Shown: positions 20,474 through 33,687, counted from the first letter of the stretch. The stretch: DNA of 64,000 nt from Fremontodendron californicum (GCA_030761205.1 JAULJL010000028.1:15613001-15677000), one strand, 5' to 3'. Notes: generated from the letters alone by a model not told the origin. Numbers and translations: made by a program.

Positions 20474-23400
20474 TCAAAAAAAAATGAATATACCCATATC
20501 CGACACTCACTCCCGAGTCCGAGTAACAATGTCTAAAACAACCTATGTCAGCAACATGAATCTGTTCTCCATTCTGGTCAATTATGGGTTAAATCTTCCT
20601 AAAGATCTGAAGATGCCAAGTCCTTTAAAAAACAGTCACCAAAGAACAAACTTGTTTAACTAGTATCACATTGTAGGTTTTACATTCAAGAACCCAATCA
20701 TTACAGGTTGACAATAACCACAAGCTTATAAGATATATCCGTAAAATCTTGACGCACATTAAACATAACATAATGAAGACTCCAAACTCTCAGCAGATAT
20801 GTGAACAAGTAAAAATCAACTTAAACTAGGTCAAGGAAAAGATATATTTTACTAATAAATGTATATGTATATATACACCTCTTCATTTTAGTAGTAATTT
20901 TTCTTGAGTACATTATTATTAGCATTTAACTAAACTACAGGTTGAACAAATATTCCATCTATTTTTAGCTTTAAATTCAAATGATACAAAATGGTTGCTG
21001 AAAATGTTTACAGTTTATACTTTTGGATTTCAAGAGATAGCCATAACCCATACCAGGCTGGTCAAGAAGGGAAGAAGAAGAGCTGACGAGAGAGGGAAAA
21101 AAAAGAAGGAAAAGAACAGAAAATATTGACTATTTTCCCAAGTTAGACAAAAATAATATGGGTTAACTTTTCTCTATGAAATGCCATGTGGCTGCCAACA
21201 AAGCAATACAAACGACACATGGCAGCAAAAAAAGCATAACTAGAAGGAGTCAATGCCTTGTCGTTTTAGTGAACTATTACACACATCTCTATTAAAGATT
21301 ATGCATGTAAATAGAATTATATATGTTTAATCGAATGCAATAAAAGATGGTGAATTACATTTTTAGCTGAAGTCCAAGGACATTTTTAGGTATTATCTCA
21401 TGTTGATAAAGGAATTTTCATATAGAATAGGCTAGATATAACCCTTCTCAGCAGGACTCTTCAGGATAAAATACAATTTGAATGACATGAATAAAACTAC
21501 AGCAAAAAAAAAAATAGAAATATGAATTAAACGTGCAGAACTTACACGAAGACAAGTACTAAAGGTGGCATCTCGTAACATATCCGGAAGGCAACTTCTT
21601 AACGCATCACAAGCCCTGTATTGTGAAGGAACGCCCAAAAACGTCAATGTTATGCATAACCTCAGAAACAAAATTATGGAAAAGCAAAGAAAAAAAGGCT
21701 GAGCTTAGAGCCAAAAATTGACAAGTGACCTCATTATCAACTTGATTAACAAACCTTGGGTTATCTGACAATCGAAGATAACATCGAATAATATGTTTTA
21801 ATAACCGTGAAGAGGGTTGCTCAGCAAGTGCTGCAACCATATTTCCTAGAACTCGACCAACTGCAAAAAACCGCTCCGCAGTAGTGCAAATATAGTCCAA
21901 GCCAACATCATCTAATAGAATCTTCTGAACTATAAAAGTGGCAACCTGCCATCAAACAATCATTTGTCACAAATCAAGGAAGCAAGAACCTAATACATAA
22001 TCCCATGAATTCTGGATAACTACTTATTAAAATTGACTATGACAGAATCAACTCTAACAGTGAGGTACAACAGCTGTCAAGTGCACATCAATTTCAGTAT
22101 TTCGTGGTTCACTTGGCCGCCTCCTATGCAGCCCCACACTAGAACATACTATAGCTCAAGTGAACATAGATGCTAAAAAAATTTCTAAAAGAAGGGGTGG
22201 GGATGGAAATGGGAACTTCTGCAAATTGGTAATCTCATTACCACATTTATTAACTGGTATATGACTTAAGTCTATGAAGAGTAAACAACACAATAAGAAC
22301 ATGTCCTTTTGAACTAGTCATGCTAGACAAAACTCAACCACATAAGAAGCAAAAGATACAAAACCCTCACTATGCCAATTTCTTAATGTGAAGATAGTTG
22401 GCAACATTTGTATAGCAAAGTTTGTGTTATTGACTAACTTAAAAGACCTCAAGGAAAAATAAAAAGAGGAGGGGGGGGAGCATTAGCTAGAAATAGCAAA
22501 AGCCAACCCGACCCAAATGACCACCTAAATCCCAGACCAACCTAACCTTCAGAGCTCAATAGCCTAAACTTAAACCCAAATCCAGTACCCACTTATAGTA
22601 GATTAACAGTGGCAAGACATGACTCAAACCTGATGCAATTCACTCGATCGGGTTGAAATGATTCCACCCAAGACCTGACTTAACCCACCCACTGACCACC
22701 TGTGGATCACCTAATGGTGGTTTGACCAACAAAATATGGCACAAGCATAGGCCTCCAAGACATGTTATCTCAACCTCAAATTGACTTGAAATATGGAGTA
22801 AATGACAAGACTCACTTCGAGATGCTAAGAAACCATACATATATATATATATTCTAATTTACTTTCAAATGTATAATGTAAGCAAAGTTGAAATATTGCC
22901 GGTACATACTATCAGGTGTGCACAGGCAGGTCTTTGCCTGGTCCAAGTCCAAGAAAAATTAAGTCTGGAATAGACCGTGTTTGAGTGGAGCTTAGAGCCT
23001 TAAACTTTGGTACACAAGCCCCTCCATCAAGTCCAATTTAGAACACTTATATTAAAAACATATACAGTGTTATGAAAAATCTAATAAATCCATATATAAA
23101 TACATAAAATATACATTACGTTATAATATTCTTGGCATTTATGGAAGTACATATCCAAGTCTGCCAAACAAATTAAAATGATGGTATATTTGCAGGCTTG
23201 GGCAGGCTGCCCGGCAATGGGCACCTCCAGGCATGCATCGGTTATCACACAATTCCACTCAAATTTTGCTACTTGAATAACTAACATTTTCAGATGGAAT
23301 ACATATGGGAACAGAAAAAGTAGATAATTCAGCACAAATGGAAAAGTGAAGTTACAAAATCAACAAACTCAACTGTTTTTGACAGTTCACTGCCCATCTC

Positions 23401-25013
23401 CATTGTGCATAGGCATAGTGGGATTATCTCTGTCGAAAGAAGGAAGCTAATAACTTCCGTATCATCAACCTGCAAAAAGAAAGAAAGTAAGCTCATTTTA
23501 TTAGTATCTTTAGAATCATTATGCAGACAACATCTATGAATAAAATAAAGATATCATTTCTAGTTTGATTCAAATTTGAATGCTATAGTCTCCCTATCCC
23601 ACACATTAAGTGTTTCAAGCAGCAAAAATTATTACATATAATAAGCAAAAATACTTATATATTAAACAAAACCCAACATAGGGAGCATCTATTGCATAAT
23701 CTCAAATTTGAGGGACTAAAATAGAGAAAGAAAAGCAAAAGCAATATATGTAATTTACTTTACTTTTTTTTATACATCAATTTACATTTTACAAGTGGAA
23801 AGACATTACTAACTACCTAGGAAATAAAAGGTGCACATCCATCTGCACTAAAGAGATGAACAACAGCAATAAGGGGGGAATTCCTAGTTCATTTAGTTCA
23901 CTGAATTAACTCCTAATAAACATGCAAAAGATAATTCCTACCTAGCTTATTACAGAGTTCAAATGACACATGAGGAGACCAAATTGCAGACAGGTTAATA
24001 GGATAGCTATGGAAGCTTTTTCTTTACACAAATTAGTGCAAGTGTCGTTGACCATAAATTTCCAGAGGCTGCCATCCAAGTTTACAATAATCTGTTGTAG
24101 CTCATGCAAAGTCCCTCAATCCTATTTATAGCAGTGGGTAAACAACATCTTTGTTATTCTCTATGTTCTTATCATAGATCTTATACAAGGCCACTTCAAT
24201 TCTCATCATGATCATAGACCATTGCTTTGCCTTTAGAATTCTTTCACACTCTTCTTGGATCATGCATTTCCTTCAGCCTAGCATGTTCTAGTAAAATGTA
24301 TAATGGCATTATAATCCATGAAGATCACATTGCTGGCAACTCAATCAACTTAAATCAAAGCAAGAATGAATTACCTTCACCAAGGCACCAATGACACCCA
24401 AGCTAGTGAGCCTCAAGTACTCAAAAGGCCTTGATTTACTTGTTGTATTAAGGAAAGGATACAGATACAAGGGTATATGAGCTGCAATTGGAAAATAATT
24501 AGTGAGAGGCATCAACTAGAACACATACAACTTTATATAGGTGATGAAAAGACTATCATTTAATAATTAAATACAGGAAGCAAGAAAGTAACATCACTAG
24601 TGCATAAGCATTGAAAATTTGCCAGAGAGATTATTTTATGGAGGGGAGGCGGAGAGGGGGGTGAAAATAACACACTAAACAAGCAGCAAATGGACTACGC
24701 AACTAAGTGATGATGTGGAAACACCAACAAAATGCAACCATCTATGAACAAGCTATGCACACAGCCCAAGGGGCATAGAGTGTAGAGGATAGAGTTTTAG
24801 TTCAAAGCTACCTAGAAAAGACAATGGCACGAATGTCCAACATTAATTCAAGCTTTCTGCCATTACAACCTCAGAATGAATCAGTGTTGTCAAGGGTGCA
24901 AGGCGCACTCTAAGCGCTAGAACCCTTATATTGCCTCAGGCGTAAGACACAAAAAAAGCGCTCGCCTGAGTGAAGTAAGGCGCAATATGTATATGTGTGT
25001 TTTTGTATGTGTT

Positions 25014-25080
<67 letters not shown>

Positions 25081-26029
25081 GTATAAAATAAGCTTAAGAT
25101 ATATAATTATGATAATAAACTCTAAAGGGTGGTCCAGTTTATCTATAAAACATGCAAATTTTTTTTGTTGCCCAATATGCATAATTTCCTTATGGTTCCA
25201 TGTCTGTTGTTGAATACTCAAATATTGAAAAGTAGAGAGTTTGATACTATCCCCTTTCTTACTAATAAAGGTACATCTAATGAAAAAAGTTCAAATAAAA
25301 AAAATTAAAAAGAACTTCAATCAGGCGGGCTTTTTTTACACCTATCGCCTTACAAAAAAGCATGCCTAGACGCACCAGGCGTGCGCCTGATCAAATGCGC
25401 CTCGCCCGAAAAGGTCTGAGGCGCTTTTGTTATCTAACGCTAAGGCGCAAGGCGTAGGCACGTCTAGGCGCACGCCTTGACAACACTAGAATAAATAACA
25501 ATTAAGAAACCCATTTACTCCCACTTTATTGGAAAGCTCAAAGACTAAGAAAATAAATTAAATTATAATTTACGATTTTACCCCTACATAAACAGAGTAT
25601 ATTCTTTTAACTCCCTTTTGTATCATAGTTGTATAAGTTATTAAAAGATGTGAAACTTTTGCAATAATTAGCCTTTGACTTTTGATTGTTTACAATTTTT
25701 CAGGGACATCTAAATATAGAAAATCAGGACAGCTGTAATAAGATTTAAGTATATATCAATACATTTACATTTACCAATCAGCTACTATATAAATTTTCCA
25801 GTAGTCTTTTCACTGGACATAGAGTTGAAATAAAAAGAAAGAAAAAAAAAAAAAAAAAGCAATGCACAGCGAAACCAGTAAATATCCCTGTCATGTGTTA
25901 AAAAGTGTTGCTATGGCGCTGCGCCTTAGTGCCAGATAACAAAAGCATCTCAAATCCTTTCAGGCGAGGCACATTTAATCAGGCACACGCCTAGTGCGCC
26001 AAGACACGCTTTATTGTAAAACGGTAAGC

Positions 26030-26067
<38 letters not shown>

Positions 26068-28968
26068 CACCCCGCTTGATTGAAGTTCTCTTTAATTTTT
26101 TTTTTCATTAACTGTACCTTTACTAGTAAAAAAAGGGGTAATATCAAACTCTATATTTTTCAATGTTTGAGTATTCAACAACAGACATGGGACCATAAGG
26201 AAATCATGCATATTGGCCAACAAAAGAAAAGGAAAATTTTGCATGTTTTGTAAGATAAATTGGACCACTCTTTAGAGTTTATTATCATAATTATATATCT
26301 TAAGCTTATTTTATATATACACACACATTTACATATTGCACCTTAATTCACTCAGGCGAGTGCTTTTTTGCGCCTTGAGCAATATAAAGGTTAGCATCTA
26401 GAGTGCGCCCTTGTGCCCTTGACAACAAGGGTGTTAAGCAACAAAGTACACATCTGAAGACCAAAAAAGTATGCTCATTGGATAAGAACGTACCATTTAG
26501 GAATAACATCCTTGTGTCTGGATGAGAAGCTACACACTATAAGAAAAGATGAAAAATTATGACGCATTAGAAGCGATACAATAATAAAAAAAAATTGCAC
26601 AAAACTTTATCTTTTTTTTTCAGTTCAACAACAATATGAGAAAATATATAAAGCAAACTAAAAGGCAACTAGAGTAATAAGTTATATTATTAGCGAAGTA
26701 AAAACTCAATATAACAGAAGCACTAGAAAAGGCCAAAAACATATCACCTGAAGTAGAGCAAGAGCATTACAAACTCGATTTGATTGAGCTGGAGTTAGAT
26801 TTGGTGGTGAGAGAACAGGATAAATTGAAACTATCTCCTGCAAGTAAATATGGTTTAGCATCAAGGAATTGAGAAAGAGTAAGCCCCTAGCCATGATAAT
26901 TTTTTCGTTTCCAATTGGCAAATCAATTAATAATAGAATATATAAGAAGCATCTAGCATGTCTACAGTGGTCAATAGACTCAAAACAACAAGAATACACT
27001 TGTTTTGACAAAAATCCATGATTTAGAATGTTTCTATGTGTATGACAAAAGTGTCAAATAAAATTAAAATTCAATTTAGATCAGATATACCCTTATTTTG
27101 AAGTAAAAAACTAACTTGTGTTTTTTTCCCAATCATTCATTTCCACTAGCCAAAAAATAAGAAGCCTTTCTACCAAAACCCCTATTAATAAAACCACTTC
27201 TTCTACCTTTTCCTATCCCTTTTCTTATTGACTAGGTCCTAAAAGGAGGGAATATATTACAAATTGAGTTAAAATGAATTTATATGTGAAATAATACGCA
27301 CATCAGAATGAAATTGCACCAGATAAAAATTTCACATACTACAAACAATTAAAAAAAAAAGAAAGAAAGGAACTCGTAGTTTTATGTACATTGTAAAATC
27401 TCTTAAAACAAACAAAGCCCAAGTAAAATACAGAAAACTCAAACAGTATACTGGCACATTGCATTCATCATGCAGACGCACAATATCCACGGATCTGGTA
27501 AAATGAAGTGCATGCTAACCAAGATGCACAGAAATGTTACCTAACAACAAAGACATACCATCTTTCATATTCTAGTTTTGAAAAAAAAAAAAAAAATACC
27601 ATTACATTTCACTTTAACTTCAAATAATATTTTAGCTGCCTATCGGGCCCTACCCTCATTTTCATTGATGTTCATGTCCAACCTTAGAGTGCTACTTACA
27701 CCAAAAAATGAAAGATATCAACTTACTAAAAGATATGCACCATAAATAAAGCATAGAAAACAACAGTAGTAACACCAATAACTCAATTGAACAAAGATGA
27801 TCAAATGAACTTACCAAGTTCTCTACAAGCCTATATGCATTAGACAGTGAATAAGAATTTATAAAAATTGCAGAGAAAGGGAATGGGAGAGGGAGGAAAA
27901 AGGGGGAGTAATTTTGAACTACCAACTATAAATAGCATACCTGTAAAAGTGCAGCAATAGTACCAAAAGAATTCCACAACAATGGAGCCAAATCTTGAAA
28001 TAATTCTCTCTTCTAAAAATAAAAACAAAAACAAGTTTATTAGGCATACCTGTATGAGTGCAGCTATAGTACCAAAAGAATTCCACACGAAAGGAGCCAA
28101 ATCTTGAAATAATTCCTTGTTCTAAAAAATAAACCAAAGACACTAGTTTATAGTAGTAACAGACAAATGCTGAACAGCTAAATTGCATAACCAGTAACCA
28201 CATATAGAGAAAGAACATGAGAGTAGATTAAGTTGCAGATTTTAACCTAATAAGCTCTATGCACACAAAAAACTATCCTAGGCCTATATATAAATAACAC
28301 TGAACCCTAATATTTTATTTTTAAAGATGATGAATTCACTTCAATCTATGAAGCACAGATATGGACACGCAATACAAGTACGACACGGATATGGTGACAC
28401 AGCAATTTTTAAAAAATGAGGACACGAGTACAGCAGGACATGACAATAAAAAAAATATTATCATATATTTTTTATGTAAAAATATTCAATGTAAAAGTAA
28501 GTGTAAGTATTGATACTTAAATGTTATACCCAATTAAGCAACCTAATTTAAATATTACTGGTTGAACTTGAACAATTGATGCAGTGAGCTAACAACTTTA
28601 TTTCATTTGTTAACCATGATATAAAAAAATAGTAAGATTTATTAACCCTATTTGATTTCCACAAATTAAATACTACTTGTATTAGCAATTTTTAGTATTC
28701 TTTTCCTATCAAATGACTATATGTGAAACAAAATGAATTAAATTTATTTAATTTTTTATTCTTTTGTTTTAAATCAAATTAAAATTGAAAATAGTCCATA
28801 TACTTCTTTGTACAGTACTTATACACTTCCATTAATTATTTATGCTTCATGGAAATGATTATTGTAACTATAGTTTTTTAATTTAAAATTTATTTTATAC
28901 CACTTATAAATTATTTATTTTTCATTTATTTTATTTATTTAACCGATAATTACCTCTTCAAACAAAAA

Positions 28969-29004
<36 letters not shown>

Positions 29005-31016
29005 TAAAGTAAAACTGAGAGAAAAAGTTTAGCAAAAAACAACAAAAAGAAAAATAAAACACTAAGCCTACGTGCATGGACCACTCCCCTAAGTCCTCTT
29101 CTCCATTTTTCTCTCACCTTCTTCCCTATCCTACAAACTTCGTCTTGGTTTGTTTTATTGGTGAAACGAAGGCTAAATAGCATCAGTGATTCTCTGAGCC
29201 GGTCTGAATTTCCAATGCCTCAGGAAAAAAATTGTCAAGATAGATGACAGAGCCTTTTTTCTCTCCTCCTTGCCGGGAAGAAATCTTCTCTTATGACCTT
29301 CAGCTCCCGAACAGAGCCTTCATCTTCTTCAACCTTTAACTATTCAAAAAATTAACACTTGATACTTGAATCTAAATATAGAATTTTCTTTGTTGTTTGC
29401 CTCATTTGTTTTATGATTTGATTGTGGCTGGAAATTTTCTTAATTGAGTAGGGGGGTGATTAATATTTGTGTGAAAAGATTCCCTGTTTGGAGGAGAAAA
29501 ATTTTGGAAACAAAATTCTTCATCCCGTGTCCAATTTGAATTTTTTTTATTTTTGTGTCTTGGCATATCCTATACATATTCTGCCGTGTCGGACACCAGT
29601 ATGACACCGATAAGAAGAGGTTTCCCCCGTGTCCATGCTTCATAGACTTCAATCAACCACCCATATGCCCAAATCACTTGCTATAGTGAGTAGTTGACTA
29701 ACTTGCTACTCTCAGGGTAGGAAAAGTATTTCAACCTCAATATTCAAAATCATTATGAAGATAATGTATGCAAATGCAGCTAAATGAAAAGCTAAATGAA
29801 ACGCTAAATGCTTTACAATGAAACTAAAGCCATTGCATGAGAAAACTGGTAATGAAAACACAAGTAAAGGTGGAAAAAGAAAGAGCCAAAGCAATTTTCA
29901 GTTTCCAACTCCATTTTATCCTTAGAGAATATATATGAGAGTGTTATCCTAAAGAAGAACCAAATGCAAAATACATATGATATCCTTCAAGGCCATTGCG
30001 CTTTTAAGGAACTAAACAGGAGAAATGACGTGCAATGCAACCATAAAAAGGAGACTAGTTAACAAGACCAAAAGTCTTAATACAAATAAATAACCAATAT
30101 AAGTAAAAATAGGTCAAAGATTACATTTAAAAACAGGAGGATTCGTAAACTTGAAACCATGCAAGATAAAGAGTAGATCAAAAAGATAAATCTAAAGTTT
30201 TTAAGGCTCTAGGCGGAACATATTTAACACATTCTTAATTCTACCCTCTTCTAATTCAATCCAAACTTCTCATAGTAACAGTTCCTCAGAATCTCTTTTT
30301 TTCCAAATTACCAATATCATAATTTAATAGTCCTTATCCTCCAGAGCCCCAAAAACACTCTCATTTTCACATAGGTATTCATTTTCCACACATTATCAAT
30401 GAATACTTTGCCAAAACCATGGTAACCCCCATTAATGCACCCATTTTCATGAATTTTATTCTCTTCAAAAAACAACCATCTATAAACCCCAAAATTAACC
30501 AAAAAAACTAACACATTCACACGAATTAGTTTCTTCCTTTAAGCCTAGATACAGTGTTGTTTCCATTCCTATCCACATTTCTATATCTTTTTAATATCTT
30601 TTAGAAGTAACACAAATATTATAAAAAAAAAAAATGGCACCTTTGCATATAGTTTCTATGGGTTTCCTCATCAACTAAAAACAAAAAAAAAAATTAGAAT
30701 CAAATTTTCCCTTAATTTTCTACTTTATTTAAACCAGAACCCTACTGTATCAAACACAGAAAAGAGACGAAAAAGAACCCTCATTTACTCAAATACTATA
30801 AAAAGATAAAAATTTTGTTGATTAAATTACCTTTGATAGTTCGAGAAGAGCGTTTTCTCGGAGATCAGGATTGCTCAGATCGAGAACCAAATGCTCCGCC
30901 GATGCCATCTTCCGATCTTTATTCACCGGAGCTCCGGCGGCAGTTGGATTCGACGCGCTGAGCCCCCCAAAAGGCACGTTGATCGATAGAGATTGAGGCA
31001 GATTTAACATTTGCAT
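19995..31016 (-). CDS. CNOT9: CCR4-NOT complex subunit 9 (CNOT9/CAF40/RCD1), nine exons
   Basis: Spliced minus-strand gene. Exons: 31016-30831, 28121-28050 or 28012-27941 (alternatives), 26837-26748, 26536-26494, 24481-24375, 23469-23374, 21945-21755, 21615-21546, 20105-19995. All have GT-AG ends, frames join exactly, and with one exon 2 the product is 321 aa. CNOT9 is an armadillo-repeat scaffold of the deadenylase complex that shortens mRNA tails in the cytoplasm. Landmarks: ASAEHLVLDLSNPDLRENAL (exon 1), EIVSIYPVLSPPNLTPAQSN (exon 3), DDVGLDYICTTAERFFAVGR (exon 7) and the C-terminal GGGFDHMLVN. The start chosen is the first ATG (MQMLNLPQSL); a second in-frame ATG lies 6 bp downstream. An otherwise conserved Arg in the LCLRTMEMG segment reads Cys in exon 6. 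Introns of up to 2.7 kb carry several transposons, yet every exon is intact. Confidence 0.95.
20346..20528. mobile_element. small MITE in CNOT9 intron 8
   Basis: About 183 bp bounded by GTTACTCCGACTC and the inverse GAGTCCGAGTAAC. It encloses a long A-tract (about 20431-20470) and CCGTGTCC/CCGACAC words. Confidence 0.55.
22914..23231. repeat. repeat with hAT-like ends in CNOT9 intron 6
   Basis: It begins CAGGTGTGCACAGGCAGG and ends with the near inverse of GGAGGTGCCCATTGCCGG. GC-rich ends around an AT-rich centre suggest a MITE. No TSD was established. Confidence 0.35.
24882..25488 (+). mobile_element. TIR element, first copy of an inverted pair in CNOT9 intron 4
   Basis: 607 bp with termini AGTGTTGTCAAGG and CCTTGACAACACT, GC-rich AAGGCGC-type ends, and an AT-rich centre containing a (TG)n(TA)n microsatellite at about 25000-25075. 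A second copy in opposite orientation lies at 25903-26427. Confidence 0.75.
25903..26427 (-). mobile_element. TIR element, second copy, inverted
   Basis: Same family as 24882-25488, reversed: the inverse of its left half reads TTGTCAAGGG then GGCGCACTCTAG as in the first copy. It contains an A-tract at about 26032-26065. The two copies could pair in the pre-mRNA with a loop of about 415 bp. Confidence 0.75.
27941..28012 (-). CDS. CNOT9: CNOT9 alternative exon 2, second version
   Basis: 72 nt, phase 0, 24 codons ending APLLWNSFGTIAALLQ, the form usual in plant CNOT9 proteins. AG acceptor at 28013-28014 and GT donor at 27939-27940. It is preceded by a good pyrimidine tract within the 37-bp gap. 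Probably the constitutive version. Confidence 0.88.
28050..28121 (-). CDS. CNOT9: CNOT9 alternative exon 2, first version
   Basis: 72 nt, phase 0, 24 codons ending in the APFVWNSFGTIAALIQ segment, with AG acceptor at 28122-28123 and GT donor at 28048-28049. It differs from the other version at about five residues, beginning NKE rather than KRE and reading FV for LL and IQ for LQ. Only 37 bp separate it from the second version, too short for a plant intron, so the two should be mutually exclusive. Confidence 0.85.
28346..29645. mobile_element. hAT-type non-autonomous element in CNOT9 intron 1
   Basis: 1300 bp with perfect short termini CTATGAAGCA and TGCTTCATAG, flanked by the 8-bp duplication ACTTCAAT at 28338-28345 and 29646-29653. 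An 8-bp TSD is the hAT hallmark. Subterminal TGGACACG/CGTGTCC repeats lie at both ends. A (TTA)n run lies at about 28970-29000. No transposase. Confidence 0.85.
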
Positions 31017-31200
31017 ATATTACGGAACTGGGGAAAGAAATAAAAAGAAAAAATAAAAATTTTCTTTCACTTTCTCTCTTGCAGTTTTCGAATGAGAGAG
31101 AGAGAGAAAAAAAAAATTCTATTGAGTTCAGAAAGTAAAGAGTTAATGCCACGTGCATTACATGCGCGTGAGTGTCTTTGGTCGTGTCATCCGCGAGAGT
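31017..31200 (-). promoter_or_regulatory. CNOT9 5' leader and proximal promoter
   Basis: Directly upstream of the CNOT9 start (minus strand), 31085-31120 holds a (CT)n/GA-rich tract common in plant leaders, and GCCACGTGC at about 31148-31156 gives a CACGTG G-box. No convincing TATA box is seen. Confidence 0.4.
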
Positions 31201-31379
31201 TAAGTAGTAGAGGAACAGAGTTTACCGTTTCATAGCCTTTGCTCTTGTTTTTATCCTCTTTTTTTTTTTTTCCTAATTTTATCATGTGTTCTTTATTGGA
31301 ATTCAAAAGCCAAATATTCAAATTTAGTCCTCCAATTTACATGAAATGTGTAATTGCATCCTTCTTATCATTTCTTTGT

Positions 31380-32895
31380 ATGGAGATGTCAATTTTACCC
31401 ATACTCGATGGAAAATCCGATATTTTACCCGAACGGATACTTGTATAGCTATCAAATTTTGGGGACAGGTAATATAGCAACCGCCTCGTACCTATACTCG
31501 TTATATTTAAATAAACGAAACCAAACCAAACCAACAAGTTTTAATCCTAAAATATTTAAGGTATGCTACAAGAACCAAGAGACACAAAAATTTACATTAG
31601 GTCAATACACGAATCCTCCTCCTTCAATCATTCTTATAAATCATCATCCTCTTTTCAAGTTCTAATAATTTCATATCATTTTTTATCACCTCCACCCTAT
31701 CTTTTTCGGTCTCCCCTTCAATCTTTTACCTTATGAAACTTCAATTTGCTCCATCTTTCTAATAAGTGCATCTCTCAATCTATGTCCTATGTAACCAAAC
31801 CACTATAAATAGTTTTCTCTGAACTATCCTCTACTGGAGCTATCCAAACTTGGAGACGAACATCTTCATTTCTAACTCTGTCCTTCCTAGCCTTACCACA
31901 CATCCATCTTAACATTCTCATCTTGGCTACAATTATCTTTTGTATGTGTTGCTTCTTGTTAGCCCAACAATCTGCACCATATAGCAAAACAGGTCTGACA
32001 GTCATTCTATAGAACTTTCCCTTCAAACTCAAAGGTATATTGCGATCACACAAAACTCCTATCTAACTCATTCACTTAAGCCACCCACCATTGATCCTAT
32101 GGTTAACACCTGCATCCATTTTCCTTCTTTCTGAATTATCGACCCTAGCTACTTAAAGAACTTCGCTATTGGTATCACTTGATCATCGAGTGTGATCATG
32201 CCTTGATTGTTATTCTTTCTTTTACTAAGCTTACACTCCATATATTCAGTCTTCGATCTGCTTATGTAAACCCCTTACTTCTAGTGTTTATCTCCACAAC
32301 TCTAATTTGATATTAACTCTTCTTTAGTCTCATCAACTAATACAATATCATTTGCAAATAGCATATACCAAAGTATTTCATCTTGAATACCTTTCATTAT
32401 CTAATCCAATACTATGGTAAAGAGAAAAGGATTAAAATCAGAAACTCATCTATCAATTCACCACAAGTTCTTACGTTTGTAACTACTACATCGTACATAT
32501 GTCATATTATATTAACATATTTGACCGGGTATATTTAAATATATTTAATAAATATATATAAATTATAAATATAAATATTTTATGCCTAAGAGTTTTTATG
32601 TTATGTTTAAATATATTTAATGTGTGTATTACGTGTTTTTTAATATGTGTGTTTTCTTTATAAACTTTTTATTTATTTTACTAATTATTGAATATTTTAA
32701 TATTTTTATTTTTAAAGAGCTATGATATAGGGGACTACTCGTACTCGTTAAATTCTCTTGGGGGACAAAGATGGATATAAATTTGAAATACTCGTTAGAT
32801 ACGAGTACAGGAATTTGTATAAAGTAAAAAAATTTTGGGGATGATGATGAAAAATGCTTTACCATATCATACCCGCCTCGTTGACGTCTCTACTT
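31380..32895. mobile_element. repeat with short inverted ends containing a LINE RT remnant
   Basis: The left end AGATGTCAATTTTACCCATA and the right end (inverse of AGACGTCAACGAGGCGGGTA) are imperfect inverted ends. GAGTACGAG-type words lie inside both. Between them lies the LINE remnant listed separately, suggesting a composite or nested insertion. Confidence 0.4.
31790..32460 (-). pseudogene. L1-type LINE reverse transcriptase remnant
   Basis: Minus-strand fragments in order: a residual FAN-DIVLVDETKEEL segment (about 32360-32310, the RT catalytic area, altered), KRKNNNQGMITLDDQ (about 32220-32180), then CDRNIPLSLKGKFYRMTVRP and LLYGADCWANK (about 32050-31965) and RMLRWMCGKARKDRVRNED (about 31920-31860). 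This matches the end of plant LINE polymerases. The frame is broken by stops and frameshifts, and no poly(A) or TSD was found. Confidence 0.8.
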
Positions 32896-33687
32896 TGGTA
32901 TAACTTAAATATAAACCAACTCCAACTTTAAACTGATTAAATTGCGTTTGGAAGAGAACTATCAAATGTATCATATTTTTAAAATAATTTTAAACTCTAA
33001 AAGGTGTATCATATTTAATATAAAATTAAAACTTTTAAAATAAAATAATTTAATAGAAATTTTTATTTTTATTTATTAAATAAAATCATTAATAAAATTA
33101 AAATTTTAATTTATAAATTGAATAAATCTTATTATCATTTATAATAAGCATTAAAGTTTAATAGGTATTTGTGCTTTTATATTTACTAATATTTGTTGTG
33201 ATGTTTGTCGCACGTGACTACTCATTGTTTTATTTATTTTTTAACATATAATTGTATATTTTATAAAAAAAATAAAACTAATAAAATGTATATTAACCCG
33301 AAATTTGAATTAACTTATAAAGTTTTTTCATGTGAAAATTATATTAAATTAATATAAATTTTATTACTTTTAATATTAATGTGAAATTAAAATTTGAAAA
33401 TAACAAATTCAATGTAAACTTTAATTTTTTTTATTTATCACATAAATTCATTCACTTTTTAAGATTATAAAAAATTAAAACTCTAAAGATAAAACAATTG
33501 AATATAAACTTTAACTATTTTTTATTTATTATCAATTGTTAGCTCAAATATATGGATTAAATCGAGAGAGAATGAATTGGTTTCTTAAAAATAAGAAAGA
33601 ACTTGCAATCTAAGTGTGAAATTTTATTATATTAATCAAATGATAAAGTAAATGAATATAAGTAATGTAAAGAGAAAGGAAAAAGAT
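32896..33687. other. AT-rich intergenic sequence
   Basis: Very AT-rich, no gene or clear repeat boundary seen. Confidence 0.4.

Noticed and set aside
24910..25221. 103-aa and 72-aa ORFs over the (TA)n tract
   Set aside because: Tyr-Ile repeats generated by the microsatellite inside an intronic transposon.
27692..28218. Minus-strand ORFs of 77-99 aa around CNOT9 exon 2
   Set aside because: They are read-through of exons into introns; splice sites and family sequence define the true 72-nt exons.
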